Shown: positions 28,233-36,700 of the stretch, piece by piece
Position numbering within the stretch: position 1 is the first letter of the stretch
Layout of the letters: the number at the start of each line of letters is the position of its first letter
NCBI GenBank assembly: GCA_017255395.1
Contig: JAFKDC010000009.1
Coordinates: 1 to 64,000, forward strand
DNA: 64,000 bases
Direction: 5' to 3'
Source: Enemella evansiae
GTDB lineage: Bacteria; Pseudomonadota; Alphaproteobacteria; Rhodobacterales; Rhodobacteraceae
Translations under genes and position numbers: made by a program
The notes under the pieces: generated by a model
Seen by the model: only the letters and a program-made list of their open reading frames with translations
Databases searched by the model: none
Told to the model about the DNA's origin: nothing

Positions 28233-29246
28233 TCAGGCCTCGAGCTTGGAATCGGAGATCGCGATCCCCTGCTCCTCGAAGTATTTCCGCGCCCCCGGAT
28301 GCACCGGAACGACCATGCCCTGACCGACGGTTTCGGGGGTCATGTAGCGCAGCAGCGAATGCGCCGTGTAAAGCTCTTCACGGTTCTCCCACAGCTGCTT
28401 GACGATGGCATAGGCCGTCTCGTCGGGCATCTCTGCGCCCGCGAACAGGATCGTGTTGGTGCCCAGCGTCTGCGCCGGCTCTTCCTGACCGCCGAACAGG
28501 CCCGCGGGCAGCGTGACCGGCTCGAACCCGGCGCCGTGATCGGCCACGAATTTCTCCAGCACCGCCGGATCGAAGGACAGCGCGCGCATCGGGCGCACGG
28601 TTTCGTTCTGCAGCACCGTCGGGTGCGGCCAGAGCGACAGCCACATCACCGCGTCAAGCTGGCCGTTGCTCAGCGCCTCATGCGATTCCGACCAGCTGAG
28701 CGGGTGCAGTTTGCCGCCATCGGCTTCGATATCGGCAATGGTCATTCCGGCCGCCGCAAGCAGGTTCTCGAAGGTCAGCCAGGAGGTCTGGCCGGGCTGG
28801 CCCGCGCTGACCTGCTTGCCGCGCAGATCCTCGAGCGACTGGATGTCGGACCGCGCATCGACCCAGATCTGGATCGCGCTTTGCATGATGGTCATCAGGC
28901 CGCGTGCATTCTGAACCGGCGCTTCGGGCGTAGCCGGATCACGGCCGTTCCAGGCGTCGAGCGCGTTGTTGGCCGAGGTGATCCCCAGATCGGCCTTGCC
29001 GTCGCGCACGCGCAGCAGGTTCGGCCCCGAACCGCCGGGCTGCACGTCGATGATGGTCTCGGGGAAGATCGCGGACAGCTGGCTGGCGACCGCCGTCCCG
29101 ACGATCCCGAACACACCGCCCGAGGGGCCGCCGCCAATCGTCAGGAAATCAGGCGCCTGTGCCAGCGCGAACCGGGGGGCGGACAGGGCAAAGGCCGCTG
29201 CGGCGGTACCGCGCAGAAGCGTTCGTCTGGTGATGTCGGTGGTCAT
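28233..29246 (-). CDS. TAXI-family TRAP solute-binding protein
   Basis: A 337-residue periplasmic binding protein with a twin-arginine signal (TRRTLLRGTAAAAFALS, cleavage near LAQA at about residue 31). The mature N-terminus LTIGGGPSGGVFGIVGTAVA is the glycine-rich TAXI motif. The ATG at 29244-29246 places the signal correctly; the upstream frame extension is not signal-like. The ligand is unknown; known or predicted TAXI ligands include glutamate-like and other carboxylates. Confidence 0.88.
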   Translation of the reverse strand: MTTDITRRTLLRGTAAAAFALSAPRFALAQAPDFLTIGGGPSGGVFGIVGTAVASQLSAIFPETIIDVQPGGSGPNLLRVRDGKADLGITSANNALDAWNGRDPATPEAPVQNARGLMTIMQSAIQIWVDARSDIQSLEDLRGKQVSAGQPGQTSWLTFENLLAAAGMTIADIEADGGKLHPLSWSESHEALSNGQLDAVMWLSLWPHPTVLQNETVRPMRALSFDPAVLEKFVADHGAGFEPVTLPAGLFGGQEEPAQTLGTNTILFAGAEMPDETAYAIVKQLWENREELYTAHSLLRYMTPETVGQGMVVPVHPGARKYFEEQGIAISDSKLEA

Positions 29247-29327
29247 GCGATTTCTCCCTCCTTGGTGTCTGCCGGACGCGCCGGCTTCGTGATGTGTTAA
29301 TTCCGCATGAGCCGGGATTCCAATCAA

Positions 29328-30257
29328 TCAAGAAGTAGTGGCGCACACTTCAACTATTTTGAAGTCATCCGGATGGCTGCGCCCCCGTCTCTCCACGCCG
29401 TCGAAGATCGCGCGTTCGAACATCTGCGAGACCGGCGGCAATTCGGCCTGGCTTCGGGTGAGAATGCTCACCTGACGCGTCGCGGCCGGATCGGCAAGCG
29501 GCAGGAACAGCAGATCATGCGCCTGCCCATCCAGCGTCAGCTTCGGCAGGACCGTGATCCCGACATCCGCCCGCACCATCCCCAGAACCGAGCCGGTATT
29601 GCGGATGCGCAGGTGCGCGGCCTCATCCATCGCCCGGAATTCGGGGCTGGCGATCTGTGCGCCGGTCGCGTTCGAGATCAGCGTATAGGGCCGAAGGTCA
29701 TCCCATTGCAGCGGTTGCGTCAGATCCCGCAGCGGGTGACCCGCGCAGCAGACCACCCCGAACCTGTCAGAAAACAGCGGCCGCGTTGTGATCGACGACA
29801 GGCTGCCCCGGCCTGACGCGATCCCGATGTCGATGCGCTGCATTTCGACCTCGCGAAGCACGGTGGTCGAGTCCATGTCGCGGATGTGGATGATGACATC
29901 GGGCCGCTCGGCGCGAAACGCCTGAACGACCGGCGGCAAGAGCACAGCGGTGACCGAGGGCACCGCCCCGATCCGAACAGTGCCCACCCGCGCCTGTGCG
30001 TAGGCGCTGATGGATTCGATGCACCGGTTGAAATTCTCGACCTCGCGGCGCCCTTCTGCAAAGGTGAACTGGCCCAGAGCGGTCAGGCGGTTCTTCCGAT
30101 CCGTCTCGAACAGCGGCGCGCCCAGATGATCCTCCAGCTGCTTGAGCGACATGGAGACCGCCGAGGCGGTGCGGCCAAGCCGCTCAGCCGCATCGTTCAG
30201 ATTGCCCAGCTCGGCCACGGCGACAAAATTCCGCAGCATCTCGATCTTGATGGCCAT
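29328..30257 (-). CDS. LysR-family transcriptional regulator
   Basis: A 309-residue LTTR with the N-terminal HTH (MLRNFVAVAELGNLNDAAERLGRT and SAVSMSLKQLEDHLG spanning residues 8-45) and the two-lobed co-inducer domain. It is placed between the TRAP operon (same strand, 81 bp downstream) and the divergent dipeptidase gene, with a GCATT-N5-AATGC palindrome in the divergent gap. It probably activates both units in response to the imported substrate. Confidence 0.88.
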   Translation of the reverse strand: MAIKIEMLRNFVAVAELGNLNDAAERLGRTASAVSMSLKQLEDHLGAPLFETDRKNRLTALGQFTFAEGRREVENFNRCIESISAYAQARVGTVRIGAVPSVTAVLLPPVVQAFRAERPDVIIHIRDMDSTTVLREVEMQRIDIGIASGRGSLSSITTRPLFSDRFGVVCCAGHPLRDLTQPLQWDDLRPYTLISNATGAQIASPEFRAMDEAAHLRIRNTGSVLGMVRADVGITVLPKLTLDGQAHDLLFLPLADPAATRQVSILTRSQAELPPVSQMFERAIFDGVERRGRSHPDDFKIVEVCATTS

Positions 30258-30263
30258 ACTTCA

Positions 30264-30278
30264 GCATTCCTTTAATGC
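30264..30278. promoter_or_regulatory. Candidate LysR-type operator
   Basis: A 15-bp palindrome GCATT-N5-AATGC, which contains the T-N11-A pattern of LTTR sites, lies just upstream of the lysR start codon in the divergent intergenic region. Longer arms CTTCAG (30259-30264) and CTGAAG (30300-30305) flank it. Confidence 0.5.
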
Positions 30279-30360
30279 GGTTAAGCCGTTTGAATGTGAC
30301 TGAAGCCCCGCCACGAGGCAATAGTTCGGAAACTCACGAACAGCTTCAGGGGACGTCCGG

Positions 30361-31344
30361 ATGTCCAGCTACCTTATCGATTGCCTGCAATACGCGAACT
30401 GGTCGGAAAAGATCTTTCGCCAGATGCGCGAAGGCGGCGTCGACGCCGTCCATGTCACCATCGCCTACCACGAGGATTTCCGCGAAACCGTGCGGAACAT
30501 CGCGGATTGGAACCTGCGGTTTCAGCGCCATTCCGACCTGATCATGCAGGGCTTTACCGGCGACGATGTGCGCCGGGCGCGCGAAACGGGCCGCACCGCG
30601 ATCTTCTTCGGCTTCCAGACCCCTGCCCCGATCGAGGCGGACATCGGTCTTGTAGAGGTGCTGCACCGGCTCGGCACACGCTTCATGCAGCTGACCTACA
30701 ACAATCAGTCCCTGCTGGCGACCGGCTGCTACGAGGCCGAAGACCCCGGCCTGACCCGCATGGGCCGACAGGTCGTGGCCGAGATGAACCGCGTCGGACT
30801 GGTGGTGGACATGAGCCACTCGTCGGAACGCTCCACCCTTGACGCAATTGAGCATTCCGCCCGCCCCATTGCCATCACGCACGCGAACCCGGCCAGCTGG
30901 CACCCGGCCCGGCGCAACAAATCCGATACGGTGCTGCGCGCACTGGCCGAAAGCGGCGGCATGCTGGGCTTCTCGGTCTATCCGCACCACCTGAAGGGCG
31001 GCAGCGCCTGCACGCTGGACGACTTCTGCACGATGATCGCGCGCACCGCCGAGCTGATGGGGGTCGAGCGCATCGGGATCGGCAGCGACCTGTGTCAGGA
31101 TCAGCCGGATTCCGTGGTGGAATGGATGCGCGTCGGCCGCTGGACCCGCGAGATCGACTACGGCGAAGGCTCTGCCGATGCCGCCGGTTTCCCCGACCAG
31201 CCCGAATGGTTCGCCGACAACCGTGGCCTGCGCGGGATTGCGGCTGGCCTGCGCAGGGTCGGCTTCTCGGAACCCGAGACCGACCGCATTCTCGGCGGCA
31301 ACTGGCTGGACTTCTTCGATCAGAGCTTCGGGCCGCAGGCCTGA
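30361..31344 (+). CDS. M19 (renal dipeptidase)-family protein lacking the N-terminal HxD
   Basis: A 327-residue member of the membrane dipeptidase family. Later metal-site histidines are visible in VDMSHSS and ITHAN, and GIGSDL is the usual late aspartate motif. Canonical M19 enzymes begin with DGHND, which supplies two zinc ligands; here the equivalent is IDCLQYANW, so the HxD pair is absent. Similar LQY-type proteins are known near betaine/sarcosine-type catabolic genes. It is divergent from lysR and followed after 33 bp by a second RidA. Cleavage or hydrolysis of a small amide or dipeptide-like compound is the best guess. Confidence 0.78.
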   Translation: MSSYLIDCLQYANWSEKIFRQMREGGVDAVHVTIAYHEDFRETVRNIADWNLRFQRHSDLIMQGFTGDDVRRARETGRTAIFFGFQTPAPIEADIGLVEVLHRLGTRFMQLTYNNQSLLATGCYEAEDPGLTRMGRQVVAEMNRVGLVVDMSHSSERSTLDAIEHSARPIAITHANPASWHPARRNKSDTVLRALAESGGMLGFSVYPHHLKGGSACTLDDFCTMIARTAELMGVERIGIGSDLCQDQPDSVVEWMRVGRWTREIDYGEGSADAAGFPDQPEWFADNRGLRGIAAGLRRVGFSEPETDRILGGNWLDFFDQSFGPQA

Positions 31345-31377
31345 CCCCACCCGCATCCCGTCATACAGGAAAACACC

Positions 31378-31731
31378 ATGACACTGACCCGTTTCCAACC
31401 CGGCCCGCGCATGAGCAAAGCCGTCGTCGCCGACAATATCATTCACCTCGCCGGGCAGGTGCCCGACGATCTCGACGCGGACGTCGCCACCCAGACGCGT
31501 CAGGTGCTTGCGAATATCGACTCTGTTCTGGCCGAGCTGGGCGCCTCCAAAGCGGACCTGATCTCGATTCAGGTCTGGCTTGATGACATCGCCGATATCG
31601 GCGTGATGAACGAGGTCTGGGACACCTGGGTCGACCCCCAGAACCCGCCCGCCCGCGCAACCGGCGGCGTCCGGCTGGCCCGCGCCGGCATGCGCGTCGA
31701 GATGATCGCCGTGGCGCGCCTGCCCGGCTGA
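31378..31731 (+). CDS. RidA-family protein (second copy)
   Basis: A 117-residue Rid protein with the arginine at R93 (PPARATGGVRL) and the glutamate in RVEMIAVARL, both expected for imine/enamine deaminase activity. Presumed operon with the M19 protein. It is shorter than, and clearly different from, the RidA at 25865 (151 aa) and the one at 57201 (128 aa). Confidence 0.87.
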   Translation: MTLTRFQPGPRMSKAVVADNIIHLAGQVPDDLDADVATQTRQVLANIDSVLAELGASKADLISIQVWLDDIADIGVMNEVWDTWVDPQNPPARATGGVRLARAGMRVEMIAVARLPG

Positions 31732-31839
31732 TTGCCGGACCGACAGAAACACGGCGCTGTCCGCGCTTGCACACCCGACGCCGGGTCAGATCGCACCAGG
31801 AGAAATGCCCACCGGGCGCGATGGGTAATCCCCCGGATT

Positions 31840-31925
31840 TTAGCGCTATGTGGAAGTAGAATTTTCTCGGCAGGATGAACGAGGAGATTCCGATGAAGAA
31901 GACACGATTCACCGAAGCGCAAACG
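31840..31925 (+). mobile_element. Ghost of an IS3-family element
   Basis: At 31893 an ATG with a GAGGAG ribosome site begins MKKTRFTEAQ, the near-invariant N-terminus of IS3-family OrfA transposases, together with its usual leader. The match stops after about eleven codons, where the sequence merges into the 3' end of the opposite-strand esterase gene. Only the left tip of the element remains. Confidence 0.7.
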
Positions 31926-32778
31926 CCCAGTGCAGCGCGCGGTTCACCGCCACGGGCAGGACGGACATGTGGGTTTCGTCCGGGTACAGTTCGAACCGCG
32001 CCTCAAGCCCCTTGCGGCTCAGCGCGGCGGCCATATCCTGTGCGGCGGCAACGGTGCGGGTTTGCGCTTTCTCTGAAAGCCGCGCCGCCCGCTCGGGGCC
32101 GGTCTCCTGGAACGGAGCCAGCCGCGACCCCTCCCATTCGCCCGCCGACAGGTGCACGCGCGGGGCGGGATCGGACGCTTCGAACCGCGCCAGATGCTCC
32201 AGCAGGAAGCCGCCTTCCCATGTGATGGCCGGACTGGCGGCGATCACGTTGCGAAAGACGCCGGGCGCGGTGAACATGTGCCACAGCGCGAAAAGGCCGC
32301 CAAAGGAATGCCCGAAGAGCGATTGCCGCGCCGGGTCGAGCCTGACACGGGGCGCCAGCGCCCGCATCACGTCACCGGACAGAAAGCGCGCCATCTCGGC
32401 CCCGCCGCCGGTGCGCACAACCGGTCCGCCGGGATGAAAGGGCGGATAGCTGCGCCCCGGCGGCGGGCCCAGATCCCAACTGCGCCGAAAACTGTCATAG
32501 GCATCCTGCGTGGGATAACCGACCCCGATCAGCGCGCCCCATCCAAGGTTGGTTCCGGTCGGCCAGAACGCCTGTGCCCGCATCGCATCCACCGCCGTTG
32601 CGATCACCGCATTGCCATCCAGCAGCCAGAGCGCGGGCCAGCCATCGGTTGGCGCGGGCCCGTCGGGGGTCCACAGGAACACGCGGCGGATATCGCCCGT
32701 GACGCTGTCGGTCAGGTCGAACCAGCGGATGCCGCCGGGGGACCACAAGGCAGAGTCTGTGGTGTCAGGTACAATCAT
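31909..32778 (-). CDS. Alpha/beta hydrolase, siderophore esterase type (Fes/IroE/BesA-like)
   Basis: A 289-residue hydrolase with nucleophile S158 in FGHSFGG, an ASDPAP acid region and a C-terminal PDETHMSV histidine. The overall pattern matches esterases that hydrolyse ferric-siderophore ester backbones in the cytoplasm to release iron; no signal peptide is seen. It is 9 bp downstream of the FecE-type ATPase, in the same operon, supporting this role. The 3' end meets the IS3 ghost, so the very C-terminus may have been altered. Confidence 0.8.
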   Translation of the reverse strand: MIVPDTTDSALWSPGGIRWFDLTDSVTGDIRRVFLWTPDGPAPTDGWPALWLLDGNAVIATAVDAMRAQAFWPTGTNLGWGALIGVGYPTQDAYDSFRRSWDLGPPPGRSYPPFHPGGPVVRTGGGAEMARFLSGDVMRALAPRVRLDPARQSLFGHSFGGLFALWHMFTAPGVFRNVIAASPAITWEGGFLLEHLARFEASDPAPRVHLSAGEWEGSRLAPFQETGPERAARLSEKAQTRTVAAAQDMAAALSRKGLEARFELYPDETHMSVLPVAVNRALHWAFALR

Positions 32779-32787
32779 CGCGTGATC

Positions 32788-33570
32788 CTAAAGACATGGG
32801 TATACCACCGGGTGGCCAAAGACCGGATCGGGCTGCACGACCGCCTTCATCCCGTAAAGACGTAGGACGGTTTCGGGCGTGATCGCCTGCGCGGGCGGCC
32901 CCGAGGCGACCAGCGCCCCATCCCTGAGCGCCAGAAGGTGGTCGCAGAAACGTCCGGACAGCGTCAGGTCGTGCAGCACCATCACGATGCGGCGGCCACT
33001 GGTGCGCGCCAGTTCGCGCAGCAGATGCATCAGCCGGATCTGGTGCGGCAGGTCGAGATAGGATGTCGGCTCGTCCAGCAGGATCACCGCCGTTTCCTGT
33101 GCCAGCGCCATCGCGATCCAGGCCCGCTGCCGCTGGCCACCGGACAGCGCCGCCAACCGGCGCCGCGACAGCGCGCCCAGCTCGACAGCCGCAAGCGCGG
33201 CCTCCACGGCAGCGCGGTCGGCGGCCGAGGGCGGCAGGAACGGGCGCCGCCAAGGCGTGCGCCCCTTGGCAACCAGCCCGGCGACAGAATGCTCGGGCAG
33301 GGCGGGCGGCTCTTGCGGCAGTATCGCGATGCGGCGGGCCCGGTCGGTCGGCGACAGCGATGCAAGCGGAACGTCACGCAGCGCGATCTGGCCGGTTTGC
33401 GGCGTGATCAGCCCCCCGAGGCACCGCAACAGGGTCGATTTCCCGCAGCCATTCGGCCCGATGATACCGGTGATCCCCAGATCGGGGATATCGGCGGAAA
33501 ATCCGTCATAGATTTTCTGCGTGCCCAGGGACAGCGACAGATCGCGGATCTGGAACAGCGCTTCGGTCAT
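32788..33570 (-). CDS. Iron-siderophore ABC transporter ATPase (FecE/FepC-like)
   Basis: A 260-residue ATPase with Walker A GPNGCGKSTLLRC, signature LSGGQRQRAWIAMAL and Walker B ILLDEPTSYLDL. The start ATG overlaps the stop of the upstream permease (ATGA), so a much longer upstream frame, antisense to nothing but in the wrong phase of the permease, was discarded. It energises the FecCD pair. Confidence 0.9.
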   Translation of the reverse strand: MTEALFQIRDLSLSLGTQKIYDGFSADIPDLGITGIIGPNGCGKSTLLRCLGGLITPQTGQIALRDVPLASLSPTDRARRIAILPQEPPALPEHSVAGLVAKGRTPWRRPFLPPSAADRAAVEAALAAVELGALSRRRLAALSGGQRQRAWIAMALAQETAVILLDEPTSYLDLPHQIRLMHLLRELARTSGRRIVMVLHDLTLSGRFCDHLLALRDGALVASGPPAQAITPETVLRLYGMKAVVQPDPVFGHPVVYPCL

Positions 33571-34511
33571 GGCGCAAACCTCTTTGTATCGCGGGCAAGG
33601 AACCAGATCAGATAGGGCGCCCCGAGCAGGGTCATCACCAGCCCCGTCGGCAGGGTGACCAGCGGCGCGGCGAGCCGAGCGGCCAGGTCGGCGCCGGTCA
33701 ACAGACAGGCTCCCATCAGCGTAGCGGGCAACAGGGCCGGCGGCGCGGCCCCGGTCACGGCACGGGCAAGCGGCGCCGCGGCAAAGGCCAGGAAGGCAAT
33801 CGGTCCGACCGCCAGCGTCGCCCCCGCCGTTAGCAGCGCGACAAGGCCCATGACGCCGAGGCGCAGCGCCGCCAGATCGACGCCAAGCGCGCGCATCAGA
33901 TCGGCGCTCAGCCACAGGGTGTCCAGCCGCCGGGCCTGCCAGGCCAGCGCCACAAGCGATGGCAGCAGCACCGCCAGCAGCGCCAATACGGTATCGGCGT
34001 CGGAACGCGCCAGCGACCCCGAAAGCCACAGCATCATCTGCGACGCCTGCCCGTCGGGCGCGCGCAGCAGCAGGATGGTGGTGGCCGCCGTGGCCGTGGC
34101 CCCGACACCGATACCATAGAGCACCAGCCCCAGCGGCCCCGTCCCGCGCGACAGCACCCCCAGCACGGCCAGCACCGCGACGGCACCGGCAAACTCGCCG
34201 GCAAACAGCGGCGCTCCAAACGACAGCGCCAGCATGTGGCCCAGGCCCGCCCCCTGCACCAGCCCCAGCACATCCGGCGTGGCCAGCGGGTTGCGCACCA
34301 ACCCCTGCATCAGCGCGCCCGCCAGACCCAGGCACGAGCCCGCGCAGGCCGCGGTCAGAACACGCGGGCCGCGCAGCACCCAGATCAGGAAATCGTCAGG
34401 GGTGCTCAGCGCCTGCCAAAGCTGGGCCGGGCTCAGCCATTGCCGCCCCCCGGCAAGCGCGACAAGCAGCAGCAGCGCCAGCGCCACCGACAGGCTGGCT
34501 GTGGCCCTCAT
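33567..34511 (-). CDS. FecCD-type siderophore permease subunit
   Basis: A 314-residue permease with about nine hydrophobic helices and the BtuC/FecCD features LVRNPLATPDVLGLVQGAG near the N-terminus and FLAFAAAPLARAV before the last helices. It overlaps both neighbouring genes by 4 bp. Confidence 0.9.
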   Translation of the reverse strand: MRATASLSVALALLLLVALAGGRQWLSPAQLWQALSTPDDFLIWVLRGPRVLTAACAGSCLGLAGALMQGLVRNPLATPDVLGLVQGAGLGHMLALSFGAPLFAGEFAGAVAVLAVLGVLSRGTGPLGLVLYGIGVGATATAATTILLLRAPDGQASQMMLWLSGSLARSDADTVLALLAVLLPSLVALAWQARRLDTLWLSADLMRALGVDLAALRLGVMGLVALLTAGATLAVGPIAFLAFAAAPLARAVTGAAPPALLPATLMGACLLTGADLAARLAAPLVTLPTGLVMTLLGAPYLIWFLARDTKRFAP

Positions 34512-35488
34512 GCCTGTGCCCCCCGCAACAGGACATGGCGCAGGACGATGATCAGCGACGGCCCCCCGATAAGCGACACCAGGATACCGGCGTCGACCTC
34601 ACCGGGGCGGGCGATCACCCGGCCCGCCACATCCGCAAACAGCAACCCCGCCGCCCCAAGCGGAACCGCCAGCACATAGGCCCGGCACAGATCCCCCTGC
34701 GCCAGGGCGCGGGCGACGAACGGCACCAGCAGCCCGACAAAGGCAAACGGCCCGGCGATCGCGACGCTGGCGCCGCTCAGCACTGTGACATGCAGCAATA
34801 CCAGCGCGGCGGTCCAAGCCGGATTGCGCCCCAGGCTGTGGCTGGTCTGTGCCCCCAGCGCCAGCAGCCCGAGCCGCGGCAGCAGAAAGCCCCCCGTCGC
34901 CAAACACAGCGCGATGGCGTACAGCGCCGCCCCCTCACCCCGCGCCACGGCCGGAACCGCGCCCGAGATCCAGCGCAGATAGCGCGCCTGCATCTCGGCA
35001 TCCATCAGGATCAACGCCGAGGCCAGCGACAGGCACAGCGCCTCGATCGCCAGGCCCGCCAGCGGCAGGCGCAGCGCAATGCCTGTGTCATCCGTGGCCG
35101 AAAATCCGCCCGCGAGCAGCCACAGCCCCCCACCGGCCAACCCCGCGCCCAACGCCGCGGCCGCCAGCGCAGCGGCCCCGGTCGCATCCGGCGCGAAAAA
35201 GGCCAGCGAAACCGCCGCTAGCGCCGCCCCCGCATTGATGCCGGTGATACCGGGATCGGCCAGCGGGTTGCGCGTCAGCGTCTGCAAAAGCAGTCCCGAC
35301 ACGGCCAGCGCAGCCCCGACGGCAACGGCGCAAAGCGTGCGGAGGGTCCGGCTGCTGAGAATTCCGCGCGCATCGGCGCGCAGCGCCTCCAACTCGACCG
35401 GGGCGGCGCCGATCCGTAGCGAAAGCAGGACCGCCGCCACCAGACAGCACAGAACGCCACAAAGAAGATAGGGAAAACGCTGCGGCAT
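34508..35488 (-). CDS. FecCD-type siderophore permease subunit
   Basis: A 326-residue partner of the preceding permease, with LTRNPLADPGITGINAGAAL and GPFAFVGLLVPFVARAL. The ATG at 35486-35488 was preferred over the open upstream extension because it begins just before the first helix (FPYLLCGVLCCLVAAVLL). It is the first gene of the minus-strand import operon, divergent from the binding protein. Confidence 0.88.
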   Translation of the reverse strand: MPQRFPYLLCGVLCCLVAAVLLSLRIGAAPVELEALRADARGILSSRTLRTLCAVAVGAALAVSGLLLQTLTRNPLADPGITGINAGAALAAVSLAFFAPDATGAAALAAAALGAGLAGGGLWLLAGGFSATDDTGIALRLPLAGLAIEALCLSLASALILMDAEMQARYLRWISGAVPAVARGEGAALYAIALCLATGGFLLPRLGLLALGAQTSHSLGRNPAWTAALVLLHVTVLSGASVAIAGPFAFVGLLVPFVARALAQGDLCRAYVLAVPLGAAGLLFADVAGRVIARPGEVDAGILVSLIGGPSLIIVLRHVLLRGAQA

Positions 35489-35572
35489 ACCAAACCAGAA
35501 ATTGAGGGAGGGCTGGCATTTCGCTTGCCCGGCACGGGTAGCGGAAAGCGGCCCGCCGCGCAAGTGTGCCGC

Positions 35573-35601
35573 TTGACAGCCGCCCGCCATCGCGGAATGA
35601 C
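35573..35601 (+). promoter_or_regulatory. Candidate promoter for the siderophore binding protein gene
   Basis: TTGACA (35573-35578), a 17-bp spacer and AATGAC (35596-35601) in the 162-bp divergent region. The -35 is perfect and the -10 poor, as for regulated promoters. I could not recognise a convincing Fur or iron-rhodo box. Confidence 0.35.
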
Positions 35602-35650
35602 GGAACCGGCCAAGCTACACGCCAGGCATCCTTGAACGAAGGTTGTCCGC

Positions 35651-36595
35651 ATGCGCGCTTGTCTTTTCCTTGTCGTCACCCTGCTGTGTGCCGCGCCACT
35701 TTGGGCCGAGCCGGTCACCATCACCCATCGCTTCGGCACGACCACCATCCCGGCCCCGCCCGAGCGGGTCGTTTCGGTGGGATATCACGAGCAGGACTTT
35801 CTTTACGCGCTCGGGATCGCGCCGGTGGGTGTGCATGAATGGTTCGGCGCCCGGCCCTTTGCCACCTGGGGCTGGGCCGAAGACGCCCGGCGCGCCCTTG
35901 GGGCCAAGCCCGCGGTTCAAAGGGGGTTCGAGATCGACCTGGAATGGGTCTGGCAGCAGAAGCCCGACCTGATCGTCGCGACCTTTGCGCCGATGGATCG
36001 GGCCACCTATGACCTCCTGTCCAGAATCGCGCCCGTGGTCGGCCCTCACAAGGATTACGCCGATTGGACCGCGCCCTGGCAAGACGAGCTGCGCCTGATC
36101 GCTGCGGCCACAGGGCGCACAGGGCGGGGCGAGGCGGTCATCGCCGATGTCGAAGCCCGGCTGGCCGACATTGCCGCCGCCCATCCCGTTCTGGCCGGGG
36201 CCGAGGCGGCGGTGGTCTATCTGTCGGACACGGCGCTTGTGGGCTATGGCACGCGCGATGGGTCAAACCGGATGTTGGCATCGCTGGGGCTGCACATCCC
36301 CGCGCGGTTCGACGAGCTGGTGACGGAAGCCGGGAATTTCTCGGTCAGTCTGGAACGCATCGACCTGTTCGACCGGGATGTGGCGGTTTGGCTGACCGAA
36401 GGCGACGGGCGCGACATGCTGTCGAGCCTGCCCGCCTATCGCGATACCCGCCTGGCGCGCGAGGGCCGCTCTGTCTGGGCGGACGAAGAGGAAATGGGCG
36501 CCATGAGCTTTCAGTCGCCGCTGTCGATCCCCTGGGTGGCCGCGCGGCTGGTCCCGCGCATCGCCGCCGCGCTCGAGGCACCCAACCGCGATTGA
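35651..36595 (+). CDS. Periplasmic siderophore-binding protein (FecB/FhuD family)
   Basis: A 314-residue class III binding protein with a Sec signal peptide (residues 1-19, cleavage after LWA). PERVVSVGYHEQDFLYALGI, followed by PVGVHEWFG, is the usual first lobe. It is divergent from the FecCDE operon and 105 bp upstream of the TonB-dependent receptor. Confidence 0.88.
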   Translation: MRACLFLVVTLLCAAPLWAEPVTITHRFGTTTIPAPPERVVSVGYHEQDFLYALGIAPVGVHEWFGARPFATWGWAEDARRALGAKPAVQRGFEIDLEWVWQQKPDLIVATFAPMDRATYDLLSRIAPVVGPHKDYADWTAPWQDELRLIAAATGRTGRGEAVIADVEARLADIAAAHPVLAGAEAAVVYLSDTALVGYGTRDGSNRMLASLGLHIPARFDELVTEAGNFSVSLERIDLFDRDVAVWLTEGDGRDMLSSLPAYRDTRLAREGRSVWADEEEMGAMSFQSPLSIPWVAARLVPRIAAALEAPNRD

Positions 36596-36609
36596 CACCA
36601 TCGACCGCA

Positions 36610-36638
36610 GGGGTACTTTGCGCCCACCCAGGTACCCC
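36610..36638. promoter_or_regulatory. Inverted repeat between binding protein and receptor genes
   Basis: GGGGTAC-N15-GTACCCC is a perfect 7-bp-arm inverted repeat, 60 bp upstream of the receptor start. It could be an operator or an mRNA hairpin that separates expression of the two genes; there is no T-run after it. Confidence 0.4.
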
Positions 36639-36700
36639 CAGGCAGGGGCGGCCAATGCCGCCTGTTCCGATATCGTTCTGCCAAGAGGGGCCGTCCTTTC

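Noticed and set aside
26113-28323. A 736-codon open frame on the plus strand opposite the TRAP permease
   Set aside because: It is an antisense by-product of GC-rich codon bias: low-complexity His/Arg/Gln/Asp-rich translation, no family motif, and full overlap with an unmistakable transporter.
32785-32805. GGGTATACC-like sequence as a further HutC site
   Set aside because: It lies at the 3' end of the FecE-type gene, lacks the AAGTATATACTT core and is not near a promoter.
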